NCBI GenBank assembly: GCA_904419105.1
Contig: CAJFQR010000073.1
Span: forward strand, 1 to 7,176
DNA: 7,176 nucleotides
Direction: 5' to 3'
Source: Candidatus Avimicrobium faecavium
GTDB taxonomy: Bacteria; Bacillota; Clostridia; Oscillospirales; Ruminococcaceae
The notes beneath the pieces were generated by a model. The model made no database searches. It worked only from the letters and a program-made list of their open reading frames with translations, and had not been told where the DNA came from. Shown piece after piece: positions 1 through 7,066 of this stretch. A program made the position numbers and the translations under genes. Position 1 is the first letter of the stretch. Each line of letters opens with the position of its first letter.

Positions 1-38
1 CATATAAAAGCACACCGGCTCCGATGCACTTTTATATG
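1..38 (-). terminator. Hairpin terminator downstream of tRNA-Ser
   Basis: Read on the minus strand, positions 38 down to 1 fold into one hairpin with about 17 pairs and a GAGC tetraloop (21-18). The outer ten pairs are perfect (CATATAAAAG with CTTTTATATG). The inner part uses three G-U wobbles (28/11, 27/12, 24/15) that would be A-C mismatches on the plus strand, so the fold belongs to the minus-strand transcript. The 3' arm holds a TTTT run. The stem takes in the last bases of the tRNA CCA end. The window starts here, so any further T-tract cannot be seen. Confidence 0.7.
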
Positions 39-127
39 GCGGAGACGGTGGGATTCGAACCCACGTGCCGTTTCACCGGCAAAACGATTTCGAGTCGTTC
101 TCGTTACGACCACTTCGATACGTCTCC
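37..127 (-). tRNA. tRNA-Ser, anticodon CGA, CCA end encoded
   Basis: The minus strand reads as a complete class II tRNA. The 7-bp acceptor stem is GGAGACG (127-121) with CGTCTCC. The anticodon stem AACGA/TCGTT encloses the loop CTCGAAA, which puts anticodon CGA at 92-90 and reads the serine codon UCG. A long variable arm (TGCCG, GTGAAA, CGGCA) is the serine-type hallmark. The T arm is GTGGG, TTCGAAT, CCCAC. The discriminator base is G (40), as expected for serine, and CCA is encoded at 39-37. The gene has its own promoter just upstream and a hairpin just downstream, so it is probably a single-gene transcript. It is divergent from clpB. Confidence 0.97.
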
Positions 128-143
128 ATCAAGTAGCCCTATT

Positions 144-172
144 ATTATACCAGACTTCTCCCGGGAGGTCAA
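144..172 (-). promoter_or_regulatory. Sigma-A promoter of tRNA-Ser
   Basis: On the minus strand a -35 box TTGACC (172-167) is followed after exactly 17 bases by a consensus -10 box TATAAT (149-144). The predicted transcription start is near 137, about ten bases before the mature tRNA 5' end at 127, which is the usual arrangement for a tRNA gene. The match to the housekeeping sigma factor consensus is nearly perfect, as expected for a stable RNA gene. Confidence 0.88.
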
Positions 173-266
173 GCCGCCATGGCGAAAAATCCTCCGCCTT
201 TTTGCGGCAATGATTCACAGAATGTTTACAAATCGCACGGGAAAAGTTCACAGCTATCCCGTACAC

Positions 267-272
267 TATAAT
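267..272 (+). promoter_or_regulatory. -10 box of the clpB promoter
   Basis: A perfect TATAAT lies immediately before and overlaps by one base the CIRCE operator. I see no good -35 box at 17 bases: TTCACA (247-252) is the best match but the spacing is only 14, so the -35 element is weak or non-canonical. The predicted start is near 279, inside the operator, which fits repression by HrcA blocking RNA polymerase. Confidence 0.7.
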
Positions 273-298
273 TAGCACTCGAAGATATAGAGTGCTAA
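272..298. promoter_or_regulatory. CIRCE operator (HrcA binding site)
   Basis: TTAGCACTC (272-280), a 9-base spacer (281-289) and GAGTGCTAA (290-298) form a perfect 9-9-9 inverted repeat identical to the CIRCE consensus. CIRCE is the operator of the heat-shock repressor HrcA, known mainly from groESL and dnaK operons. Here it sits over the presumed transcription start of clpB, 71 bases before the start codon, so clpB should be derepressed when HrcA loses activity under protein-folding stress. Confidence 0.96.
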
Positions 299-354
299 AA
301 ATACGAAACCGACCATCGCCGCAGGGCCCCGGCCCGACGGCGTTTTCCCATGAA

Positions 355-361
355 AAGGAGG
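355..361 (+). promoter_or_regulatory. clpB: Ribosome binding site that fixes the clpB start
   Basis: AAGGAGG is a near-complete anti-16S match located eight bases before the GTG at 370. A second GTG at 363 is closer but in another frame. The in-frame GTG at 292 lies inside the CIRCE operator and has no binding site, so 370 is the supported start. Confidence 0.85.
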
Positions 362-369
362 AGTGCCCT

Positions 370-2991
<2,622 letters not shown>

Positions 2992-2999
2992 AAACCGCC

Positions 3000-3025
3000 G
3001 CAGCCGGTCTATTCCAGACGGCTGC
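3000..3025 (+). other. Hairpin just after the clpB stop codon
   Basis: GCAGCC (3000-3005) pairs with GGCTGC (3020-3025) and, after one bulged G, GTCT (3007-3010) pairs with AGAC (3016-3019) around an ATTCC loop. No T-tract follows, so it is not a terminator on its own. It may protect the 3' end of the clpB mRNA or assist the terminator about 10 bases further on. Confidence 0.55.
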
Positions 3026-3035
3026 CGCATAGAAT

Positions 3036-3085
3036 AAAAAAGACCGCACCGCCCGGCATTGCGCCCGGGGTGGTGCGGTTTTTTT
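3036..3085. terminator. Bidirectional intrinsic terminator between convergent genes
   Basis: ACCGCACC (3043-3050) pairs with GGTGCGGT (3072-3079), with additional GC pairing inside. On the plus strand seven T follow (3079-3085). On the minus strand the run of six A at 3036-3041 gives a T-tract. It therefore can end both clpB and the minus-strand operon whose last stop codon is at 3112. Confidence 0.9.
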
Positions 3086-3111
3086 CGTGCTTTTGTGCGT
3101 TTGGGGAGGGG

Positions 3112-3423
3112 TCACATCCGATAGTACCCGGCGTCGATCAGCCGGGCGAAGCACTCGTCCGCCTCGGCGTCGGTGAAGAGCTCGGCAAAGCGGCTCTGCA
3201 CCGCCAGCGCCTCGAGGGTGAGGGCGGTCCTGCCGGCTGCGGCAAGCTCGTCAAAGAGGGGGGTGGGTTGCCCCCGCTGAAGGCTGCGCTTGAGCCCGGC
3301 GGCGGCCCCGTGCCCCTCGCAGAGGGCCCGGAGCCCCCGGCTGTCGAGGCCGAGGGCGTCGGCGGCGGCGGCGCTCTCCAGCGCGGCAGCGGTGAATCGG
3401 CTGTCCAGTTCCTTGATGGTCAT
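3112..3423 (-). CDS. Small protein of unknown function (103 aa)
   Basis: I do not recognise this protein. The ATG at 3423 is preceded on the minus strand by AAAGGAGA about six bases upstream, a strong ribosome binding site, and the stop lies just before the shared terminator, so it is probably a real last gene of the operon. The product is alanine- and leucine-rich, predicted to be mostly helical, without a signal peptide or membrane segment; it is presumably cytoplasmic. It has two cysteines (in LCEGHG and DECF) that do not form a known metal motif. It follows the lipoprotein gene after 62 bases, which contain a hairpin. The coding sense is supported by context and binding site rather than by homology. 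Confidence 0.75.
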   Translation of the reverse strand: MTIKELDSRFTAAALESAAAADALGLDSRGLRALCEGHGAAAGLKRSLQRGQPTPLFDELAAAGRTALTLEALAVQSRFAELFTDAEADECFARLIDAGYYRM

Positions 3424-3439
3424 AGTGGTCTCCTTTTAT

Positions 3440-3454
3440 CGGGAGGGTCTCCCG
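3440..3454 (-). other. Intercistronic hairpin
   Basis: CGGGAG (3440-3445) and CTCCCG (3449-3454) form a perfect 6-bp stem with a 3-base loop, between the lipoprotein stop and the binding site of the 103-residue gene. No T-tract follows on the minus strand. It could be an mRNA processing or stability element that sets the ratio of the two genes, but this is inference. Confidence 0.45.
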
Positions 3455-3485
3455 GTGTTTCTGGGGTTTCGGGGATACGGTGGGG

Positions 3486-3941
3486 TCAGTCCCCGGTCTC
3501 GGTGCGGTAGGTGCTGCCGTCCCAGATCAGGCGGTAGTGGGCGTTCTCCCCGGCGATGGGCTGCTCAATCACCGTCTCCCCGGCGGACAGCCGCGGGGCG
3601 TCCAGGCCCGGCTCCTCGGTCACCGTCCACTCAATGGTCAGTGTCCCCTCCTCCCAGCCGGTGTGGCCACGCATCGGCAGCTCCACCGTGAGCTTCTCCA
3701 GCGGCCCCAGCGGTTCGTCACAGTTCGGGGTGCAGCCCACCGACACCCCACCAATCGCCTCGCCGTCCAGCGAATAATCGGCGGCCAGCTGGTAGATGCC
3801 CTCCCGGTCGGGTAGGGTCACCACCACGGCGGGAGCGGCCTCGTCGGAAGGGGCAGCCCCACAGCCTGCAAGAAGCAGCGCCAGCGCCGCAGCAAGGGCC
3901 AGTTTACCGGGTCTTTTCGGTTTACAGGGAGTATCGTACAT
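3486..3941 (-). CDS. Putative small lipoprotein (151 aa)
   Basis: The product has a typical lipoprotein signal: a basic N-terminus (KPKRPGK, about residues 7-13), a hydrophobic core (14-24) and the lipobox LAGC with the acylated cysteine at residue 27. Signal peptidase II would cut before C27 and leave a mature domain of about 125 residues anchored on the outer face of the membrane. That domain is rich in alternating polar and hydrophobic stretches, suggesting a beta-sandwich, and has a cysteine pair (GCTPNC). I recognise no family. The start at 3941 is chosen because the minus strand reads AGGAGGAG about eight bases upstream; the longer frame reaching 4097 would run into the preceding gene and lacks the signal peptide at its start. 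Only 28 bases separate it from the CNNM gene upstream, so the two are probably co-transcribed. Confidence 0.85.
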   Translation of the reverse strand: MYDTPCKPKRPGKLALAAALALLLAGCGAAPSDEAAPAVVVTLPDREGIYQLAADYSLDGEAIGGVSVGCTPNCDEPLGPLEKLTVELPMRGHTGWEEGTLTIEWTVTEEPGLDAPRLSAGETVIEQPIAGENAHYRLIWDGSTYRTETGD

Positions 3942-3969
3942 CGCTCTCTCTCCTCCTGAATGAATCGTC

Positions 3970-5316
3970 TCACAGATCCGACTCAATGTCCTCGGCGTGG
4001 GGCACTGCCGGATGCCGCAGGGTGATGATACAGCTCTCCACCCGGTGCTCGGCGGTGTTCTCCACCTGAATGTCCAGCGCGTCGGTGGACAGGGCAAAGG
4101 AGCTGCCGTCCTCGGGAATGCTGCCGCAGAGGGCCAGGATGTAGCCGCTCATCGTGTCGCAGTCCTCGGCGTGGAGGCTGAAGCCCAGCGTCCGCTCCAC
4201 ATCGGTGAGGGAGGTGGTGCCCAGCACCCGCCAGGAGTTCTCCGAAAGCTGGGTGATCTCATCCGGGGCGTGGAGCACATCTTCGTTTTCCAGCGGGCCG
4301 ACGATCTGCTGGAGCAGGTCGTTCATCGTCACGATGCCCAGCGTGCCGCCGTACTCGTCCAGCACCACGGCGAAGTGGTAGCGGCTCTGCTGCATCCGGG
4401 TGAAGAGCTGGCTGGCCCGAAGGCTCTCCGGCACGAACACCGCCGGTTTGAGCAGGTTGTGGAGGACAAAGTCGTGGCTTTTGTCCTTGGAGACATAGTA
4501 GTCCTTGATGCTCAGGGTGCCCAGCACCTCGTCGGCGGTTTTGCCGCAGACCAGGTAGATGGAATGGCGGGTCCGCTGCATCGTCTCCTCCCAGTCGGCG
4601 GGGGTATCCTCCTCCCAGAGGATCGCCGCCTCGGTGCGGTGGGTGGTAAAGCGGCCGATGGGGATATCGTCAAAGTCAAAGACGTTTTCGATCATGCGCT
4701 GCTCCCGCCGGTCGATGACGCCCTTCTGGGCACCGGCGTCCACCTGGATGCGGATGTCCTCCTCACTGACCTCCTCGTCCTCGGCGTTGGGGTCGACGCC
4801 GCACAGCCGCAGCACCAGGTTGGTGGAGAAGGTGAGGAAGGCCACAATGGGCTTGCACACCACCGAGATGAAGCTCACCAGCCCGGAGATGCCCAGCGCC
4901 AGCTCCTCGGTCTTTTTCATCGCCAGCCGCTTGGGCACCAGCTCGCCGAAGATCAGCGTGAAGTAGGAGAGGATCAGCGTCACCAGCACCACCGACGCGG
5001 TGGAAACGGCATCCCGGGGCAGCATCGGCGCCACCGACAGGATCGCCTCGGTGAGGCCGCCGGCAAAGTTGTCCGCGCCAAAGGCCGCGCCAAGGAAGCC
5101 GGACAGGGTGATGGCCACCTGGATTGTAGCCAGGAACCGGGCCGGCTGGCTGGTGAGATGGGCCAGCCGGATGGCCCGCTTGTCCCCGGCGGCGGCCATG
5201 GCGGCCAGTTTGGCGTCGTTAAAGGAGATGACGGCGATCTCGGCGCAGGCGAAGATGGCGTTGAGGCCGATGAGCACGGCCTGCAGCAGGATCTGGGGCA
5301 GGATGGATTGGTTCAT
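3970..5316 (-). CDS. CNNM/CBS-domain membrane protein (HlyC/CorC family transporter)
   Basis: This 448-residue protein has the three-part layout of the family often annotated as hemolysin or CorC-like: an N-terminal CNNM (DUF21) membrane domain (about 1-190), a CBS pair (about 205-340) and a C-terminal CorC_HlyC domain (about 350-435). Hydrophobic segments lie near 5-31, 62-80, 105-125 and 141-170. Diagnostic motifs are GELVPKRLA (125-132 region) after the third segment and DEYGGTLGIVTMNDLLQQIVG (320-340), typical of the second CBS repeat. Members studied in other bacteria act in Mg2+ (or Co2+) efflux or resistance, so metal export with nucleotide sensing through CBS is the best guess; the substrate cannot be read from sequence. 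The ATG at 5316 follows AAGGAG by 11 bases. It heads a likely operon with the lipoprotein and 103-residue genes. Confidence 0.93.
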   Translation of the reverse strand: MNQSILPQILLQAVLIGLNAIFACAEIAVISFNDAKLAAMAAAGDKRAIRLAHLTSQPARFLATIQVAITLSGFLGAAFGADNFAGGLTEAILSVAPMLPRDAVSTASVVLVTLILSYFTLIFGELVPKRLAMKKTEELALGISGLVSFISVVCKPIVAFLTFSTNLVLRLCGVDPNAEDEEVSEEDIRIQVDAGAQKGVIDRREQRMIENVFDFDDIPIGRFTTHRTEAAILWEEDTPADWEETMQRTRHSIYLVCGKTADEVLGTLSIKDYYVSKDKSHDFVLHNLLKPAVFVPESLRASQLFTRMQQSRYHFAVVLDEYGGTLGIVTMNDLLQQIVGPLENEDVLHAPDEITQLSENSWRVLGTTSLTDVERTLGFSLHAEDCDTMSGYILALCGSIPEDGSSFALSTDALDIQVENTAEHRVESCIITLRHPAVPHAEDIESDL

Positions 5317-5368
5317 AGAGCAGAAAACTCCTTCTCTCAAAAATTCAGCTTCACGGTAAAAAAGGGTG

Positions 5369-5422
5369 AAAAAAGGCACGCCGTCCCGGCCCGGGCGCAG
5401 AAGCCCGGAGCGGTGGCATGCC
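5369..5422 (-). terminator. Terminator-like hairpin in the CNNM gene leader (possible attenuator)
   Basis: On the minus strand GGCATGCC (5422-5415) can pair with GGCGTGCC (5382-5375), eight pairs with one U-G wobble, enclosing a second perfect stem CCGGGC/GCCCGG (5408-5403 with 5396-5391). Six T follow directly (5374-5369). The wobble would be an A-C mismatch on the plus strand, so the fold favours the minus transcript. It lies between the promoter at 5521-5549 and the start codon at 5316, with no complete recognised gene upstream, so it may stop transcription early in the leader. Confidence 0.6.
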
Positions 5423-5425
5423 GTA

Positions 5426-5482
5426 TTATTCACGGATGTAATATGTATGAGCGGGGGCAGGGTTACTGTCGCCGGAGTCCAT
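5426..5482 (-). CDS. Possible 18-codon leader ORF
   Basis: ATG at 5482 opens a short frame, MDSGDSNPAPAHTYYIRE, ending in TAA at 5426, four bases before the terminator-like hairpin. A GAAAGGA sequence (5500-5494) lies 11 bases upstream, a plausible but slightly distant binding site. The position between promoter and hairpin is that of a leader peptide that couples translation to attenuation. The frame is short enough to occur by chance and the peptide resembles nothing I recognise, so confidence is low. Confidence 0.22.
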   Translation of the reverse strand: MDSGDSNPAPAHTYYIRE

Positions 5483-5520
5483 AGACGCAAAAATCCTTTC
5501 GAAAAAGTTTACTGTTCTCT

Positions 5521-5549
5521 ATGATACCCCATCCGGAAGAAAAAGTCAA
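5521..5549 (-). promoter_or_regulatory. Sigma-A promoter of the CNNM operon
   Basis: On the minus strand TTGACT (5549-5544) and TATCAT (5526-5521) are each one base from consensus and separated by exactly 17 bases. The predicted start near 5514 gives a leader of about 198 nt before the CNNM start codon, unusually long for a simple gene. Confidence 0.8.
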
Positions 5550-5562
5550 AGCCGCCGCTGGG

Positions 5563-5580
5563 CGATTTGCGGGCAAATCG
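5563..5580. repeat. Perfect palindrome
   Basis: CGATTTGC (5563-5570) and GCAAATCG (5573-5580) are perfect inverted copies separated by GG. It lies just upstream of the CNNM operon promoter (-35 at 5544-5549), so it could be a protein-binding operator; as RNA it would form seven pairs with a CGGG loop. Confidence 0.5.
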
Positions 5581-5655
5581 GGGCAAATTCCCGCCAAAAG
5601 CCCCCTCTCCCCCCGCCTGCGGCGAACAGGCACCCTGTAAGAGGCCGGGGCGCCG

Positions 5656-5768
5656 CAAGCGGATTCACCGCGTACGGGTTTTCCAGATACGGGTTTTCCA
5701 GATACGGATTCTCCAGATACGGGTTTTCCAGATACGGGTTCTCCAGATACGGGTTTTCCAGATACGGA
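5656..5768. repeat. 15-bp tandem repeat array 1 (minisatellite)
   Basis: Six full units start at 5671, 5686, 5701, 5716, 5731 and 5746. The main unit is GATACGGGTTTTCCA; variants carry G to A (5701 unit) or T to C (5701 and 5731 units), and the first unit begins CGTAC. A diverged unit precedes them at 5656 and a truncated one follows (5761-5768). The unit length is a multiple of three and free of stop codons in all six frames, which creates spurious pentapeptide ORFs. There are no unique spacers between units, so it is not CRISPR. Confidence 0.93.
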
Positions 5769-5976
5769 AAACCGCACACAACTAAATAAAGAATAACAAA
5801 GTAAAGACAAACAAAAGAAAGAAGAACAAAGTAAAGATCAACCAATCCCCCCCAACCCCCAGGGGGCCGGATGGGACCGGGACCCGACCGCCGTGACCGA
5901 CGCACCGGTTTGGAATGGGAAACAAACGGGCGGGTCCGGCCGGTTATGGGACTTGACTTCCCCATGCCGGAACACC
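5764..5976. repeat. Module spacer, copy 1
   Basis: This follows array 1 and is about 90% identical, by hand alignment, to 6071-6284 with a single one-base indel in a C run. In order it has a constant join (CGGAAAACCGCACACAAC), an A-rich, T-poor stretch (about 5782-5846), C7-AA-C5-A-G5 (5847-5866), and a GC-rich structured part. In the latter GGACCCG pairs with CGGGTCC, ACCG with CGGT, and CCGG-T-TATGGG (5940-5950) with CCCATG-CCGG (5961-5970). I see no gene in it. Confidence 0.88.
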
Positions 5977-6079
5977 GCAGACGGATTTACCGCAAACGGA
6001 TTTTCCGCAAACGGATTTTCCGCAAACGGATTTTCCGCAAACGGATTTACCGCAAACGGATTTACCGCAAACGGAAAAC
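5976..6079. repeat. 15-bp tandem repeat array 2 (minisatellite)
   Basis: Six full units start at 5976, 5991, 6006, 6021, 6036 and 6051, followed by a partial unit. The main unit is CGCAAACGGATTTTC, alternating with a version ending TTTAC. Rotated to the same phase it differs from the array 1 unit at four of fifteen positions, while units within each array are almost uniform. It sits at the same place in module 2 as array 1 does in module 1. Confidence 0.93.
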
Positions 6080-6284
6080 CGCACACAACTAAATAAAGAT
6101 AAACAAAAGAAAGATAAACCAAAGAAAGAAGAACAAAGTAAAGATCAACCAATCCCCCCCAACCCCCCAGGGGGCCGGACGGGACCGGGACCCGGCCGCC
6201 GTGACCGACACACCGGTTTGGACTGGAAAACGAACGGGCGGGTCCGGCCGGCTATGGGGAGCAACTTCCCCGTACCGGAACACC
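6071..6284. repeat. Module spacer, copy 2
   Basis: Second copy of the segment at 5764-5976, offset 307 bases before the C-run indel and 308 after it. It keeps the A-rich stretch, the C7/C6/G5 block (6154-6174), the GGACCCG/CGGGTCC pairing (6188-6194 with 6239-6245) and a longer terminal hairpin. In that hairpin CCGG-C-TATGGGGA (6248-6260) pairs with TCCCCGTA-CCGG (6267-6278) around GCAACT. After it the sequence diverges and no third array follows. Confidence 0.88.
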
Positions 6285-6321
6285 TGCGGGGATATGCCGC
6301 CTGTGAGCCGTCTCTGCGGCC

Positions 6322-6443
6322 CTGTAAGGCCCCTCCCGGTGTGCGGGAAGGAAAAGACCTGCCTCCGCCGGAGCGGCGCTCAGAGGGGCCCTGGCTTGCG
6401 CGTATGGCGAATGTTAGTTCTTGAGGTGTGGTTCAGAATACTC
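6322..6443. repeat. 122-bp direct repeat, copy 1
   Basis: Copy 1 matches 6535-6656 with a constant offset of 213 and no indels; I count about eight substitutions over the first 119 bases, none of them in the predicted stems. Internal pairing: GGCCCCT near the left end with AGGGGCC near 6397-6404, enclosing CCCG-GTGTG-CGGG and CCGC-CGGA-GCGG. This gives a compact multi-stem fold about 75 nt long, followed by a less structured tail. No ORF with a binding site is seen; it could be a small RNA or a miniature repeat element. Confidence 0.85.
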
Positions 6444-6482
6444 CGTGTGCGAAGGGGCCCCGGCGCAAAGGCGGCCGGTCGG

Positions 6483-6497
6483 GTCCGGTTCCCGGAC
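6483..6497. repeat. Short perfect inverted repeat
   Basis: GTCCGG (6483-6488) and CCGGAC (6492-6497) form a 6-bp stem with a TTC loop, in the 91-base stretch between the two 122-bp repeat copies. No T-tract follows. Role unknown. Confidence 0.5.
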
Positions 6498-6534
6498 TGT
6501 TGAGCAGGATCCCCGCCAGCGGGCCGTAGATCGG

Positions 6535-6656
6535 CTGTAAGGCCCCTCCCGGTGTGCGGGAAGGAAAAGACCCGCCCCCGCCGGAGCGGCGCTCAGAGGG
6601 GCCCTGGTTTGCGTGTATGGCGAATGTAAGTTCTTGATGTGTAGTTCAGGATACCG
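6535..6656. repeat. 122-bp direct repeat, copy 2
   Basis: Second copy of the element at 6322-6443. The substitutions seen (for example ACCTGCCTCC to ACCCGCCCCC) fall in predicted unpaired segments, while the outer 7-bp stem and both inner hairpins are unchanged. It runs directly into the large inverted repeat at 6657. Confidence 0.85.
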
Positions 6657-6737
6657 CCGCAAAAGGGTGGTAGCGAGAGTGAGCCGTCGCGAGGGCGCTT
6701 GCAACCGAGCAGGCGAGCCGAGCGTGCCCTTTTGCGG
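6657..6737. repeat. Inverted repeat with 11-bp perfect arms and 59-bp interior
   Basis: CCGCAAAAGGG (6657-6667) and CCCTTTTGCGG (6727-6737) are perfect inverted copies. The interior is GC-rich and purine-biased and contains a further stem, GCTTGC with GCAGGC, with one wobble. The size (81 bp) and ends would suit a REP-like or miniature inverted-repeat element, or a structured RNA. I see no target-site duplication or transposase. Confidence 0.7.
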
Positions 6738-6798
6738 AAAAGGAGGAGCAAGGGAGCGGGCGGATGGCTTCTTTTCTGCCGCAGGCAAAAAAAGAAGC

Positions 6799-6822
6799 CG
6801 GAGCAAAGCGGACTTTGCTCCG
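6799..6822. repeat. 10-bp perfect hairpin
   Basis: CGGAGCAAAG (6799-6808) and CTTTGCTCCG (6813-6822) form a perfect stem around a CGGA loop. It is one of the run of palindromes at the right end; no T-tract follows. Confidence 0.65.
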
Positions 6823-6828
6823 ACGTGC

Positions 6829-6875
6829 GGGCGGCATTTGGCACAGCCAAATGCCTTTGCACCAAAAGAAACAGG
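6829..6875. repeat. Dispersed palindromic block, copy A
   Basis: GGCATTTGGC (6833-6842) and GCCAAATGCC (6846-6855) form a perfect 10-bp stem with loop ACA, followed by CACCAAAAGAAA. The same block recurs at 7131-7176 with few changes (loop GCA there), so palindrome plus tail is a repeated element. Confidence 0.8.
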
Positions 6876-6894
6876 CACCTTTCGGTGCCCTTTT
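6874..6894 (+). terminator. Weak terminator-like hairpin
   Basis: GGCACC (6874-6879) and GGTGCC (6884-6889) form a 6-bp stem with a TTTC loop, followed by CTTTTC, and preceded by A-rich sequence. This could end transcription from the left, but no gene ends nearby on either strand. It may simply belong to the repeat cluster. Confidence 0.4.
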
Positions 6895-7007
6895 CATCTG
6901 GTTATGGCGGTCACTTTAGATCTCAAACTGTATGGCAGTATCATAAAAGGGAGGGGGCGTGTGTGGGGGGAACGAAGCCTTGCCAGAGCAAAGCTCCGGC
7001 AAGCTAA

Positions 7008-7028
7008 CGAGTTTGCTGCGCAAACTCG
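7008..7028. repeat. 9-bp perfect hairpin
   Basis: CGAGTTTGC (7008-7016) and GCAAACTCG (7020-7028) are perfect inverted copies with loop TGC. A second small stem on the minus strand (GCCGGAGC with GCUCUGGC, one wobble) lies just before it at about 6982-7000. Confidence 0.6.
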
Positions 7029-7066
7029 CAGCCCGCAAACCAAGAGGGTCGGAAGGAAAGAGGAGT

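Noticed and set aside
194..207. CCGC/GCGG hairpin with T-run loop between the divergent promoters
   Set aside because: It has only four pairs and the T residues are in the loop, so it does not qualify as a terminator on either strand.
292..369. Longer clpB frame starting at GTG 292
   Set aside because: That start lies inside the CIRCE operator, has no ribosome binding site, and adds 26 residues foreign to ClpB. The GTG at 370 has AAGGAGG eight bases upstream and gives the family N-terminus.
3942..4097. Upstream extension of the lipoprotein gene to 4097
   Set aside because: It would overlap the end of the CNNM gene, lacks a binding site, and puts 52 residues before an otherwise standard lipoprotein signal peptide.
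3997..5484. 495-codon plus-strand frame opposite the CNNM gene
   Set aside because: It is a composition shadow rich in Gly, His and Gln, while the minus strand encodes an intact recognisable protein.
5317..5520. Known metal riboswitch (M-box, NiCo or yybP-ykoY) in the CNNM leader
   Set aside because: I could not line up the conserved core sequences of these classes as I remember them, so no class name is given; a covariance search would decide.
5656..6079. CRISPR array
   Set aside because: Units are 15 bp and strictly head-to-tail with no unique spacers, and no cas gene is in the window.
5463..6152. Pentapeptide-repeat membrane proteins (YLENP and FAENP repeats) on the minus strand
   Set aside because: The 15-bp unit is stop-free in every frame and the hydrophobic N-terminus is just the U-rich tract. 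The two copies share no C-terminus, and TTG starts lack a convincing binding site.
6947..6971. G-quadruplex in the G-rich stretch
   Set aside because: There are only three separated G runs of three or more, so a standard four-tract quadruplex cannot be drawn without a zero-length loop.
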